From Diphasiastrum complanatum (lineage: Eukaryota; Streptophyta; Lycopodiopsida; Lycopodiales; Lycopodiaceae): DNA of 64,000 nucleotides. Numbering within the stretch: the first letter of the stretch is position 1; each line of letters opens with the position of its first letter. The notes beneath the pieces are model-generated. The model was not told where the DNA came from. It saw only the letters and a program-made list of their open reading frames with translations, and searched no databases. Shown here piece by piece: positions 37,469 through 48,043 of the stretch. Made by a program: the position numbers and the translations under genes. Location: the NCBI GenBank assembly GCA_029204225.1, contig CM055100.1:59208975-59272974 (forward strand), in the 5' to 3' direction.

Positions 37469-37641
37469 TGTAAGAGTCGCCTCCTCAAGAGCTTGCTTAC
37501 AAGACAAAACAATAGAGAACACATTGTTGGAGAAACCACCCAACCAAGTAGAAGCAAGCAACCAATCTCTATAAGCTTCTCCAAGCCAAGGAATAAGAAG
37601 CATGATAGTAGAGAGAGATCTTGGCAATGAATCATCCAAAT
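37469..37641 (-). repeat. LTR G fragment (R start and U5)
   Basis: Homologous to about 48853-49010 (shared TTACAAGACAAAA, ACCACCCAACCAAGTA, AAGCCAAGGA and GGCAATGAATCA). It is cut at 37641, where a gypsy LTR begins. Its outer 17 nt equal 35935-35951, the point just downstream of the TATA box in the other fragment. Confidence 0.65.
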
Positions 37642-38111
37642 TGTTAGAGTCCAGTTACGACTCTATCATGACCCCGACACGGCGGATTACCAAAGGGCCT
37701 GAGGCCTAGTGTTGGCAAGGGTCGGTGACTGACGAGGAATCTATCCCAAGTTGGGACCGGTGCATTACGAGCAATGACCCAATGTGGCCACTTGACAAAG
37801 ATGCGGTGTGTCTTGACCGTCGAGACCCTAGCCGTCAGTGACAAGATGCTAGCCGGAAAGTAGTCTGGGTGACCAAGAGGATCACAGGTCTTCGACGGGG
37901 CACGGGGGTAGTACCCTAGGAGTCACTCAGTATTCACAAGTCATAGGGGCCAGGCATGCCAAGTGGACTGATCACCCACATGTGGATGCCATGTGCCAGT
38001 TGATGGGAATAGCAGGTAGAAGGGCTCAAAGAGGGGGTGCCTATGATTGGGAGGTTCATTCTACACACTGGCTTCTAGGATTCACGAGCTTGGAGAGACT
38101 GGATTGTGACA
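37642..38111 (+). repeat. 5' LTR of a gypsy element
   Basis: 470 bp, TGTTAGAGTCCAG ... TGGATTGTGACA, more CpG-rich than its surroundings, followed by spacer AT and a primer site. It interrupts LTR G exactly at 37641. Confidence 0.8.
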
Positions 38112-38113
38112 AT

Positions 38114-38125
38114 TGGTATCAGAGC
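38114..38125 (+). other. primer binding site of the gypsy element
   Basis: TGGTATCAGAGC, two bases after the LTR end. Confidence 0.88.
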
Positions 38126-38898
38126 CTCGTTCTAGAGAGAGAAAATGTTGTTCTTGGTTTTTTCACCATAACTTGGCCTATAGTGCTCAGATTTGAGGGA
38201 GATCTGTCTCAGATCATTTCTAGTGGTAGTTGCTATAGATCAGCAGAGATTTACGTTGCAAATTTTAGATTTCAGAAAAATTTCAAAGTTTTGGAGGGCC
38301 AACGCATTTGTTTTGAAGGTTTTTCACTCATAACTCTCCGGAACCTTCTTAGATCCTGATCAGATTTTGGGAGCATGTTTCTAGCATCCATAGCAATCCT
38401 ATAGACATCATAAGTTGGTTTTGGAGCAAATTTGCCTCTATTTCACCCAAAATCGATTTTCAAACAAAAAACAGGTCAGATTTTTGGATTGGACGTAACT
38501 TCTCCGATTTTTCTCCGGTTTCTGTTGTTAAGAGTGTAGATTGGCCTAGTAGGAGGGCAACCTACTGCTAATCAACGGTTCATGAAAAGCTTTTGCCGTT
38601 TGGAAGAAATTTGATGTCAAACAGCCTGTTTTTTCCTGTTTTTTCGGACTTTCAAGCCAATTTGGTGCCCAATTTTTTTTTTTTTACTGCCTTTTGTACC
38701 AGCGTAGGATGCAAGGGAAGTACCACCTGTCCTTGGCTTTGTGTTTTCCCCAGAGTTTTATTACTTTCCAGTTGCCTTTTTCTCTTTCAGTTCTAAATTG
38801 TGAATAAGTTGAAAATTTTCACATTTTCCTTTCCTGAGTGTGTTTCAATAAGTGCAATTTCTAGCTTGATTTCGTGCTGTCTTTGTTTTTGTTTCATA

Positions 38899-39262
38899 AT
38901 GGAAGATGATAGAGTTGATATTTCGCTCAGTCTACTCGTTGCTCAGTCCACCCGTTGCTCAATACTGATATAGTAGATCAGTGGTTGCATAAGTGGGAAG
39001 AATATTTTGATTTAAAGCAATCCCCAACTGATGAGGGTTGGCGGGTTCACAAAGCTGCTTACCATCCGATTTTATTGATTTTGCTGACATGTGGTGGCGC
39101 AAGTTGAAGTCTAATCAGGCTCCATTTATCTGGCTCGAGTTTAAACGAGCTTTCAGAGCTTAGTTCGTTCCTCCAAATGAGCATGTTTTGCGACGGATGC
39201 TTGGTTTTTGCATCGTCAGAGGCAGTACATGGTGCAGAAATATGCCAATAAGTATCGTGACA
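38899..39262 (+). pseudogene. gypsy gag N-terminal fragment
   Basis: After a 770-bp leader an ATG opens MEDDRVDISLSLL, then breaks. The next frame gives DQWLHKWEEYFDLKQSPTDE and RVHKAAYHP, followed by WWRKLKSNQAPFIWLEFKRA and F-VPPNEHVLRR. The W-x(2)-W-x(2)-YF and F-x(2)-F-K-R-A-F patterns are those of the gypsy retrotransposon gag family. It stops where copia D LTR sequence begins near 39263. Confidence 0.7.
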
Positions 39263-39712
39263 CATATTTATGGAGTTTGGGATAGCTCGAGGTAGAACCA
39301 CAACCATCCATCATTAAATGACATTTAAAGTGAAAACTAGAGTCTATGTGACATGTGTCACTTCTCATGCATGAATCTCCACCAACTTTTTCCAAGTGTC
39401 CTAGTTCTAACTAGAAATGTACAAATCATCATGCATGTGTCCATTACACTTTGTGCATGCCTTGCATGTCACTATGGATCACTTACAATTAATGCATGTG
39501 AATTGCCACAATTTTCTGCTAGCATAATTTTGCTAATTCTATGTCTACAATCTATATGCAAGTTGTACTCATCATTCTAGATATGACATATCCATGTAGC
39601 TCGAGTTCTACCTAGGGCAAACTTGGCATTTTGCATTTTGAACAACATACTTGCATGGTACAATATTTGTAGCAAGCCTAAAGTCAAGATGGATTATTTT
39701 CCCATTTCAACA
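39263..39712 (-). repeat. 3' LTR of copia D, minus copy (truncated)
   Basis: On the minus strand it starts TGTTGAAATGGG after AGGAGGAG and matches the LTR at 47265 (shared AACTCGAGCTACATGG, GTAAGTGATCCA-AGTGACATGC, GGTTCTACCT-GAGCTA). Its U5 part is missing because the gypsy fragment abuts at 39262. Confidence 0.85.
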
Positions 39713-39758
39713 CTCCTCCTAAAAACAATCTATATTGACTTGAACATGGATCTTGGTA

Positions 39759-40332
39759 TTACTCCAAGATTGGCTCTATGCTTGATGAAGGAACTTTGCT
39801 CAAAGGTTTGGTGAGCATATCAGCAATACAAGATGATGTGTCGATGATTTCCCCTCCAATGAGCTTCTCTCTCACGAAATGATATGCAACTTTGATATGC
39901 TTGCTCCTTGCATGGAATATCAGGTTGTTGGCAAGGGCTTGGGCTGAAATGTTGTCACAGATGGTCATAGGTAGATCCTCTTCCATGATTATCTTTAGCT
40001 CCACTAGTAACCTCTTGATCCAAAGCACTTCATTTGTTGTTGTAGTGAGTGCCTTGTACTCAGCTTCACATGATGAGAGTGATACAATATCTTGCTTTTT
40101 GGAAAGCCAAGATATCAAGTTTTCTCCAAAATATATAACATAAGCACTTGTTGATTTTCGATCTGCTCCATCACTTGCAAGATTCGAGTCAGAATAACCA
40201 ACAATAGAAAGATCTTCACTTTTATACAATAAACCATAATCAAAAGTTGAAGATATATATCTAAGCACTCTTTTGGCCATTTTCCAATGATAAATAGTAG
40301 GATTTTGCATAGCCTGGCTCAACTTATGAACA
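39759..40332 (-). pseudogene. copia D RNase H, minus copy
   Basis: FSVHKLSQAMQNPTIYHWKM, GYSDSNLASDGADRKSTSAY, LSSCEAEYKALTT, CDNISAQALANN, HARSKHIKVAYH and IADMLTKPL. The frame is open and extends upstream to 40691, but residues before FSVHK no longer resemble copia; the join lies near 40332. RT, integrase and gag are absent. Confidence 0.85.
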
Positions 40333-40575
40333 CTAAAGCAAGTGGAATACAATGAATAGTGGGAGCTCCTTAAAGGAACATTCCCATCAGTAAAGCCTAA
40401 AATGTTCAAAACATAAGATCTTTTGACAAAAATGATCTTATTTGTCTTTACAAATTTATGTCCTCCTAGATAAAATGATAAAGTTTTAACTGCCATTATA
40501 AGACTCTCCCCGACTGGGCTCAGCTTGGAATGAGCAATACAGATCTCACTCTTCAAGAAATGCCGAAGATAGGCA

Positions 40576-40770
40576 CACGTGTGAAATGACACCTGAACAC
40601 GTGTCACGTGTTCATTCAATTGCTCATAGACACATGTCGCTCTCGCATTCGATCGTACAAATCCCACACGTGTAATGTGACAGGGTGACATGTGTCACTC
40701 GCTCATTTGTCCGTACAACTCCCACAGGTGTGACAGGACGTTCTTTCGCACGTGCGAACCCTGATATAAA
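40576..40770 (+). promoter_or_regulatory. G-box-rich TATA promoter of the histone-like gene
   Basis: Five CACGTG palindromes lie at 40576, 40598, 40605, 40667 and 40749, most with flanking ACACGTGT symmetry. A TATAAA follows at 40765-40770, about 310 bases before the ATG at 41084. The region is GC-richer than the surrounding retroelements. Transcription would begin near 40800. A leader of about 280 nt is plausible for a plant mRNA. Confidence 0.55.
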
Positions 40771-41083
40771 ATCACAAATTTCGATGAATTTTTTTCACTT
40801 TTTTTTTTCGCTCCGCATATCGCATTTGTGCATGCCCTTCACAATCGCAATTTCTCCTATTGCCTTCCATGCGCACAGGTCCGATACGTCTACCTACGTG
40901 TCATCCCATATCGCACTTGTGCGTCTTTCCTCAATTCTAATAATTCTCTCCGATATTCGGCTCGCATAGGTTCGATATACCATACATTTTGTCCGTACAT
41001 AGTGGTTCTTTGTGAGTTCTTTATCATCCCTTCCTTCTCATCCTAACCTTCACGCACAAGTCCGCTATCACATAGTTCACGCC

Positions 41084-41746
41084 ATGGATAGGAGAATGCA
41101 GACAAGGAGAGACTTCTTCTCTCCTGGCTCATCCTCATCTCCTGCGGTTGCCATCACACCACCTGCTAGACCTAGAACGCGCAACCGCAACAGGTGGCTC
41201 TCTGAGATACGCAAGTATCAGAGGTCAATAGCTCTGTTGATACCAAGAGCTCCATTCTACCGTGCTGTCTGGAACATAACAATAAATGATCTCGAACAGC
41301 ACGTTATATTCACACCGAGTGCTCTTCAGTGTCTTCAAGAGGCTACTGAAGATTATATTAGCCTTTTTTTTTAGGATTCTTTTTTGCTTGCCATCCATAC
41401 CAAGAGGGTTACCATAATGCCCAAGGATTTTCAGCTTCTGATGAGAATGAGGGATAGGTATTGTAGGTTACATGTATCTCAGTCTGCTGCTCCTAGACCA
41501 ACTCTTGTAGATAGGACTCATCTTCCTACGAAGCGTCCTAGGAAGCAGACAGCCCCCAAGCGTGCTCCAAAGAAAGTGAAGCCTATCTCAGAATCCATTA
41601 TAGATAATGCTGCTGTAAATATAGCTACCTCTATTTTGGATACTCCTATAATTGCTGTAGATACTACACATCCACCTCCACCTCCTCCCAATTTCTATAC
41701 ATATATAGATTCGGATGATTATCTTAAATTTGAGAAATCAGATTAG
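41084..41746 (+). pseudogene. intronless histone H3/CENH3-like gene with one in-frame stop
   Basis: Histone H3 variants form the nucleosome core; CENH3 marks centromeres. From ATG 41084 (context GCCATGG) the frame reads 220 codons with one TAG at 41372-41374 in a T-run. Residues 1-45 are a divergent Arg/Ser/Pro tail without the ARTKQTARKS of H3. The fold follows: LSEIRKYQRSIALLIPRAPF (alpha-N/1), loop 1 NDLEQHVIFT, alpha 2 SALQCLQEATEDY, the stop, then LLAIHTKRVTIMPKDFQL (loop 2/alpha 3). Loop 1 is one residue longer than in H3 and alpha 2 reads EDY rather than EAY, both CENH3-like traits. A tail of about 95 residues follows, with a basic patch (TKRPRKQTAPKRAPKK) and a Pro/Asp-rich end, unusual for H3. 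Copia gag begins about 20 bases downstream. It could be a retrocopy or a genuine variant damaged recently. Confidence 0.8.
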
Positions 41747-41769
41747 ATCTGCTAGATCTATTCCATTTT

Positions 41770-43330
41770 TCAAGAATCTGGCTCTACACTTCATTAAAAT
41801 GAATGTCTCTAATGAGATTCTAAGAGAAATAGCATCTTGCACCACTGCTAAAGAAGCTTGGAAGCTTGGGATGCACTTAAGTCTATCTATGAAGCTAGAA
41901 ACACTTCTAGAATTCTCACTCTTAGAAATCAAATTTTTTAAAGCTTTCAAAGAAGTGAGGAGAGTGCATCAAATTATGCTCTAAGAGTAAAAGATCTTCA
42001 TAGGGAGCTTGCTTGTGTTGGTGTCACAATCAATCAAGATGAGCTAGTACAAGTCATTCTTAGTGGCTTAAAATAAGACTATGATAATCTTGTTCAGTCC
42101 TTTGCCATAAAGAAGGAGTTGCCCAATTTGGAGACTCTTCAAGGAATTCTCATCTTTGAAGAAGCAAGGGAAAGTTACATACTTTCAAGGATGAACAAAC
42201 TTGAGAATATTGGAAGTGACAAAGCTCTCTTTGTCAAGGACAAGCATAAAGGGAGGAGCAAGAACTAGTTTTCTCAAGCCTTCAACAAAGACAAAGCAAA
42301 GAACAAAGACAAAGATGGAGAAGAGGATGACTCAACTCATCCTTCTACTTCCAAAACCAAGAAGAAGAAAGTCAAGTGTTTCTTTTGTGGCAAGAAGGGA
42401 CACTGTGTTTCTAACTGCTTCAAAAAGAAAAAACAACTCAAACAAGCAAATCTCTCTAATGAGAAAGAAGAAGACTTTATTGCAAGTGAAGGAGAAGGAT
42501 CCCTCATGGTGTCAAGCTTTTCTTCAACACCCTTCAAGAAGGATCGAGCATGGTACATCGATAGTGGTGCCTCATCACATATGTGTTGTTCAAAGGAGTC
42601 TTTTGACTCTATTGTATCTTATTAAGGACTTAAAAGATCTATTTATATAGAAAATGATCATGAATGCTCTATTGAAGGAATTGGCAATATTCCATTAAAA
42701 CTTGCTTCTTCTAAAGTTCTATCACTTTCCAATGTTCTTTTTGTTCCTAAGCTTACAAAGAACTTGATAAGTGTTGGAAAGTTGCTTGATTGTGGTTGTG
42801 ATGTGAAATTCAATGCCAATACTTGCTTTATTAAGAAATATGACGAGATCCTAGCTAATGGATCTAGATATGGTGGCATCTTCAAGTTAAATTCTTATGA
42901 GAATGCAAACTTTTGTGAAATCACTTTTATGTCTAAGGAGGAGTTATGGCATAGGAGGTTGGGGCATCCCAACTATAAATCTATGCTTTCTGTAATCAAG
43001 AATGATAAGGCTATTGGCCTACCAAGATCACTTTCCAAAGATATCAAGCCATGTGAGGCTTGTGCTACTGCAAAATCACATAGAAAGCCATATCAAAAGT
43101 CTTTTATTAAGACATCTCATCCTTTGGAATTAATTCACTTGGAGGTTCACTTTTCTTCTTCAAAAAATATTGGTGGTGCAACTTGTTTTGTTACCTTCAT
43201 TGATGACTTTACAAGATATACTTGGTTGTACCTTCTTTTTTCAAAAGCTATGGTGTTTGAACACTTCCTAGTTTTCAATGCTTATGTTCAAAAATAGTTT
43301 TCTTTCAAAATTAAAGATTTGAGATGTGAT
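41770..43330 (+). pseudogene. copia E gag-protease-integrase remnant
   Basis: Gag begins mid-domain at ALHFIKMNVSNEILREI, equivalent to about residue 70 of family B gag, so the 5' end is lost at the join with the histone-like gene. Reading across frames: EELVQ-like core, LPNLETLQGILIFEE, CCHC knuckle CFFCGKKGHCVSNC (near 42380), protease AWYIDSGASSHMCC (near 42550), LWHRRLGHPNYKS, CEACATAKSHRKPY and FIDDFTRYTWLYL. Integrase stops after the second acidic block (RCDGGGE) at about 43330. Several stops. Confidence 0.88.
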
Positions 43331-45013
43331 GGAGGAGGTGAAAGCTTATGCACATGTTCCTGATAAGCTTCAAAAGAAGCTTGATGAGAAAGCTGAACAA
43401 GGATATCTTGTAGGATATGACAACAATTCGTCACACTACAGAGTCTATATGCCAGAGACAAACATTGTAAAGACAATCAGAGATGTCAAATTTGATGAGA
43501 GTAGAACGATGGCCAACGATGATCCTATCAGTTATGAAGTTCTTGAAAGACAGTACTATGATCTGTCAACTGTGACACAGAGAGCAGAGGACGAAGACGA
43601 AGACGAAGATATTCGAGTCGCTTCGCATTTGAGTGATGAATCAGACAAAGAAAGTTTTGAGAGACAGCCTATTGCTATAGTACCTATAAACCGAAATGGT
43701 TCCGGACCTAGCAGAGCAGACAAAGGCAAATGCTTTGTAGTTCCAGGAGGATCTCCTAGAAGGTTGACAAGACAACGGAAAGCGCCAACAAGATATGTGC
43801 CAGGCAGCTAAGCTTCTGCATAAGAAGAGTTCGGTGGATTCAGTGGCGAACCGTAGATATTCGAGGAGGCAATTGAATGTCCAGAGAAGGACAAATGGAT
43901 CCAAGCCATGGATGAGGAGATGAAATCCATGAGGAAGAACCAGGTATAGACGTTGCAGCCATTACCAGATAAGCGAAAGACTGTAAAATACAAATGGGTA
44001 TACAAGCTAAAGTATGGACCAGATGGAGATGTCTCAAAGTATAAGGCAAGACTTGTAGCTAAGGGATTTTCTCAGAGATATGGTACTCATGCATGCAGAA
44101 TGCATAGGAGTATCTATGGTCTGAAGTAGTCAGCGCGACAATGGTACAAAAAGAAAGATCAAGCCCTGAAATCCTTAGGATTCAAGCCACTAATGGCTGA
44201 TTCGAATGTCTATGTGAGAACTACAGATGGGAAGGTCATCATTGGTAGGAGCAAATACTCCAATGCTTGCGAGAACAGTACTTACGAATGAAAATTGTTC
44301 GAGAACTGAAGAAGAAAGAAAATTGATGTAGCTAACACCATACATGAAGCTGATCGGATCATTGATGTACCTTGCAGATAACACATGTCCTGACATTGCT
44401 TATGCAGTATTCAGAATGAGCCAATTATGTACAAATCTAGGCTCGACTCATTGGAAGATTGCAAAACGAATTTTGCAATATCTTCAATTAACAAAAGATT
44501 TTGGTTTGTGTTATTGTCATGATGCAGGGTTCCAGATGCTTTCCTACAGTGATGCTAGTTGGGCATCCCTCAAGGACGACTGAAAAACTGTCTCAAGAGG
44601 ATGCACCATCACGTCAGGAGCAACAATTCTCTGGGTCAACAAGAAGCGCTCCATTGTGGCTCAGTCATCCTACGAAGCAGAGTATGTTGTAGCAGCAAAG
44701 ATGGCCAATGAAATAATTTGGTTCAAATAGTTCCTTGACGAATCGGACAAAATGAGGAATGAACCTCTAGTTTCGCAAATGGACAACACATCTACAATAC
44801 ATCTGACAGATGACCTTGTGTTTCATTCAAACATGAAACACATTGCGATCAAGTACCACTTGATAAGGGATCTGATTGGGAAGAAGATGTGGCAGACTAC
44901 TTTCACGACGGAGATGGTAGCTGACATTTTCACAAAGGCCTTAGACAATGGTCTGTTTGAGAAATAGAGGAGCAGTCTTGGAGTCGTCAAGCTATCATGC
45001 TTTGAGAGGGAGC
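43331..45013 (+). pseudogene. copia E continuation: post-integrase, cored RT, RNase H
   Basis: After GGGE the sequence jumps to AYAHVPDKLQKKLDEKAEQG, losing the rest of integrase. RT starts [32 protein letters not shown], then skips to [17 protein letters not shown], then PLMADSNVYVRTTDGKVII, then skips again before LIGSLMYLADNTCPDIAYAV. The catalytic RT palm is thus missing through two separate deletions. RNase H reads SYSDASW, SSYEAEYVVAA, MDNTSTIHL, HSNMKHIAIKYH and VADIFTKAL. It ends at GAGAGGGAGC before an LTR. Join regions may mix two related families. Confidence 0.85.
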
Positions 45014-45900
45014 TGAAAAAACAAAATGTTTTTATTGCCAAAGCCTTGCTAGTTCTCCACTATGATTTTTAGTGAAAAGACACAAGAAACAAAATTGTTC
45101 GCAAACAATTTCACGACACACGACACGAAATTGTTTTACGACACCAATTCATTCTTGCTCCACGAAGGATCTGTCGCACAATGCTTGAAATCAAAAAATC
45201 AATAGATAATATTGTAGCTGTTATGCACATATTATTTTAAATGATTGTATGATCTCGAATGAATATTTATCTATTACTATTCATGTATTTGATTCACTTG
45301 TTTATTTAATTTTGCACATTGGTTTGATTTTGTTGAATGCTATATTAATCTGTTAACGTAGATCAACAGTGTCTATCTACACTCTGAAGGATTGTAAGAA
45401 TGATATAGCTGACAGTGACCAGCAATCATATCTGAATTCATGACAAACTGATTTTGTTCACGAATGCTTTCGCTTCGTGTTTCGCTTCACAATCACTTGG
45501 CTATAAGCGTAAATCAATTACAGAGCTCACTTAAGTTTTGTTTCATTTTGCTTCGTTTCGTTTCATTTCGTCTTGTCTCATCATAGAGCCTGATTGATCT
45601 TTTCGTGAATTCTTCTCTTTTGTCTAGTTTCGTTTCGTTTCGTTTCATTTCGCGATCTCTATGCTTCCAGCATAAATCAATGTCAGAGCTCGTTTAAGTT
45701 TTGCTTCGCTTCACTTCGTTTCGTTTTCATCTAGATTTCGTCTCGTTTTGTTTTGTTGTGTTACAGAGCCTCATTGATCCAACACGAATTATTCTCAAAT
45801 AGAAATAATTTGAGTTTCGCGAAAGTTTCATGAATCGTTCAAGACTTTTATCAATTTGTCACCGTAGTTCTAGCTAGAATTTGCATTTTATGAGTGCAAT
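45014..45900 (+). repeat. 3' LTR-like region after copia E (end approximate)
   Basis: Starts TGAAAAAACAAAATG immediately after the purine tract AGAGGGAGC. Contains ACACGACACG motifs and TTTCG pentamer runs, and a tandem duplication of about 168 bp from 45505. The 3' limit is masked by the copia D fragment that starts near 45905-45925. Confidence 0.55.
45505..45805. repeat. tandem duplication with TTTCG pentamer runs
   Basis: The block AAATCAA...CAGAGCTC, TTAAGTTTTG, runs of TTTCGTTTCG, AGAGCCT-ATTGATC and GAATT-TTCTC occurs twice, starting near 45505 and 45673 (period about 168). Confidence 0.75.
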
Positions 45901-45924
45901 TTTTCCATCAATTATCACCCTTCA

Positions 45925-47249
45925 GGATTATCATGGAGGGATGGGGCCGAGAATTGAGGAGGAGTCACCTCGAGTCTTCTCACCAAGGAGATCACAAAGA
46001 GAAAGATCCGAGCCTAAGAGGCCCTCATATGGAGATAAAGGCAAACAAGTGGAACTCAACTCCACTAATTATGCATATTTTATTTCACATGAAGAGCCAA
46101 AGGATGTACATGAAGCACTCAACTCAAAAGAATGGTTTCTAGCCATGAAGGAGGAATATGATGCATTGATTGCCAACAAGATATGGGAGCCTGTGGATCT
46201 TCCATCTAACAAGCACACAATTGGTTGCAAATGGATTTTTCGAGTCGAATATAATCAAGATGGCACAATCAACAAGTATAAGACAATACTTTGTGCAAAG
46301 GGCTTTGCCCAAATTTATGGACTTGATTATGAGGAGACTTTTGCTCTAGTTGCAAAGATGGTATCAATTAGAATCATCATTTCTATTGTTTGTTTTTTCA
46401 AATGGCAAGTTTTTCAACCAGATGTCTCAAATACTTTTTAAATGGATATCTATAAGAAGAAATTTATATGAAACGACCCCTTGGATTCATCCAAGGGAAG
46501 ACCAAAGTTTGCTTGCTCTTCAAAGTCTCTATGGACTAAAGCGAACACCAAGATCATGATGAAAGATCCTTCGTGGACATCACTCTTTTTAGGAGTCTTA
46601 TAGGCTCCTTAATTTGGCTCACCATAACTAGGCCTGATGTAAGTTTTAGTGTTCATAGGTTGAGCCAAGCTATGCAAAATCCTACTATTCATCATTGGAA
46701 AATGGCTAAAGGGTACTTAAGTAAATATCTTCAACCTATGATTATGGTTTGTTATACAAAAGTGAAAGTCTTTCTATTGTTGGCTATTCTGACTCGGATT
46801 TTGCTAATGATAAAGTAGATCGGAAATCTACAAGTGCATCTGTCATATACCTTGGAGGAAATTTAATATCTTGGCTTTCCAAAAAGCAAGATACCATATC
46901 ACTCTCATCTTGTGAAGCTGAATATAAGGCACTTACTACTATGACAAAAGAAGTGCTTTGGATCAAGAGGTTGCTTTTGGAGCTAAAGACTATCAAGGAG
47001 GATGATCTACCATTGATCATGTGTTATTTCAGCACCAACAATCCAATATTTCATGCAAGGAGCAAACACATCGAATTTGCACATCACTTCGTGAGAGAGA
47101 AGCTCATTGAAGGGAAAATCTACTCGGAGCACATCGACACATCATCATGTATTGTAGATTTGCTCACCAAACCTTTGAGCAAAAATTCCTTCATTAAGCA
47201 TAGAGCCAATCTTGGATTAATTCCAAGATCCGTGTTCAAGTCAACATAG
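45925..47249 (+). pseudogene. copia D, plus copy: RT start and RNase H
   Basis: RT N-terminal half (KEWFLAMKEEYDALIANKIW, CKWIFRVEYNQDGTINKYK, FALVAKMVSIR) runs to about 46440, then a stop and frameshifts. The palm is deleted between a decayed LYGLKR-PRS and SLIGSLIWLTITRPDVSFSV. RNase H (46749-47249) is a clean ORF with GYSDSDFANDKVDRKS, LSSCEAEYKAL, HARSKHIEFAHH and IVDLLTKPL; the CDN motif is disturbed (MCYFSTNNP). It is related to the minus copy at 39759-40332. Confidence 0.87.
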
Positions 47250-47264
47250 ATTAATTTTTAGGAG

Positions 47265-47992
47265 TGTTGAAAAATGAAAAATCATCTATTAGGCTTTGGC
47301 AAAGTTTTTTCTATGTGTATGTAATGTTTCATATTGCAAATGCCAAACTTGGCCTAGAAGAAACTCGAGCTACATGGTTTCTTGAGTCTAGTTGGTCATA
47401 TACAACATGCATATAGAATGTAGACATAGAAATGCCAATAATGAGCTTGTAGAAACTCGTGGCATATCACATGCAATGATTGTAAGTGATCCAAAGTGAC
47501 ATGCAAGGCATGCACAGAGTGAATTGGACATATGCATAGTGATTTGGACAATTCTAGTTTAGAATTTGACACTTGGTAAAAGTAGGTAGAAATGCATGCA
47601 TGTAAAGTGACAAATGTTACTAGTTCTTTAGTTATCACTTTTAGATGTGGATGAAAGTAGGAGAAAGATGGTTCTACCTTGAGCTACTCCGATCTCCATA
47701 AATATGTATAGGCTCTCTCATAATCTTTGATGAAGAACCAAGCTTTGAAGCTATTCCATGTCAATTTGGATCTATCATACTATTTGCTTGAATTTTGCTC
47801 TCTCTTTCTCTCTCTAACTTGAGTAGAGGATTATGCTAATGCATTAAATTCTTGTACTTCTTCTCTTTTGATATTGAATGCAATCAATCTTTGATTATTA
47901 GCATGCTAGATTGTGCTTTGGTCATAAAATCTAAAACTAGATCTTGATACTCAATCTAGAATCAATACATGTGCTAAACACAAAGCTTAACA
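47265..47992 (+). repeat. 3' LTR of copia D, plus copy
   Basis: 728 bp, TGTTGAAAAATG ... AAAGCTTAACA, with inverted TGTT/AACA ends, after TTTTTAGGAG. A TATA-like CATAAATATG lies near 47698. It matches 39263-39712 in inverse orientation. Confidence 0.8.
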
Positions 47993-48043
47993 AGATCATT
48001 CACACTTGAGGATTTCATGGCGGTTTGGAAATCGGCAGTGAGC

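Noticed and set aside
40333-40691. Upstream extension of the copia D RNase H ORF as RT
   Set aside because: The 120 extra residues show no RT motif, and homology with the plus copy stops at FSVHK.
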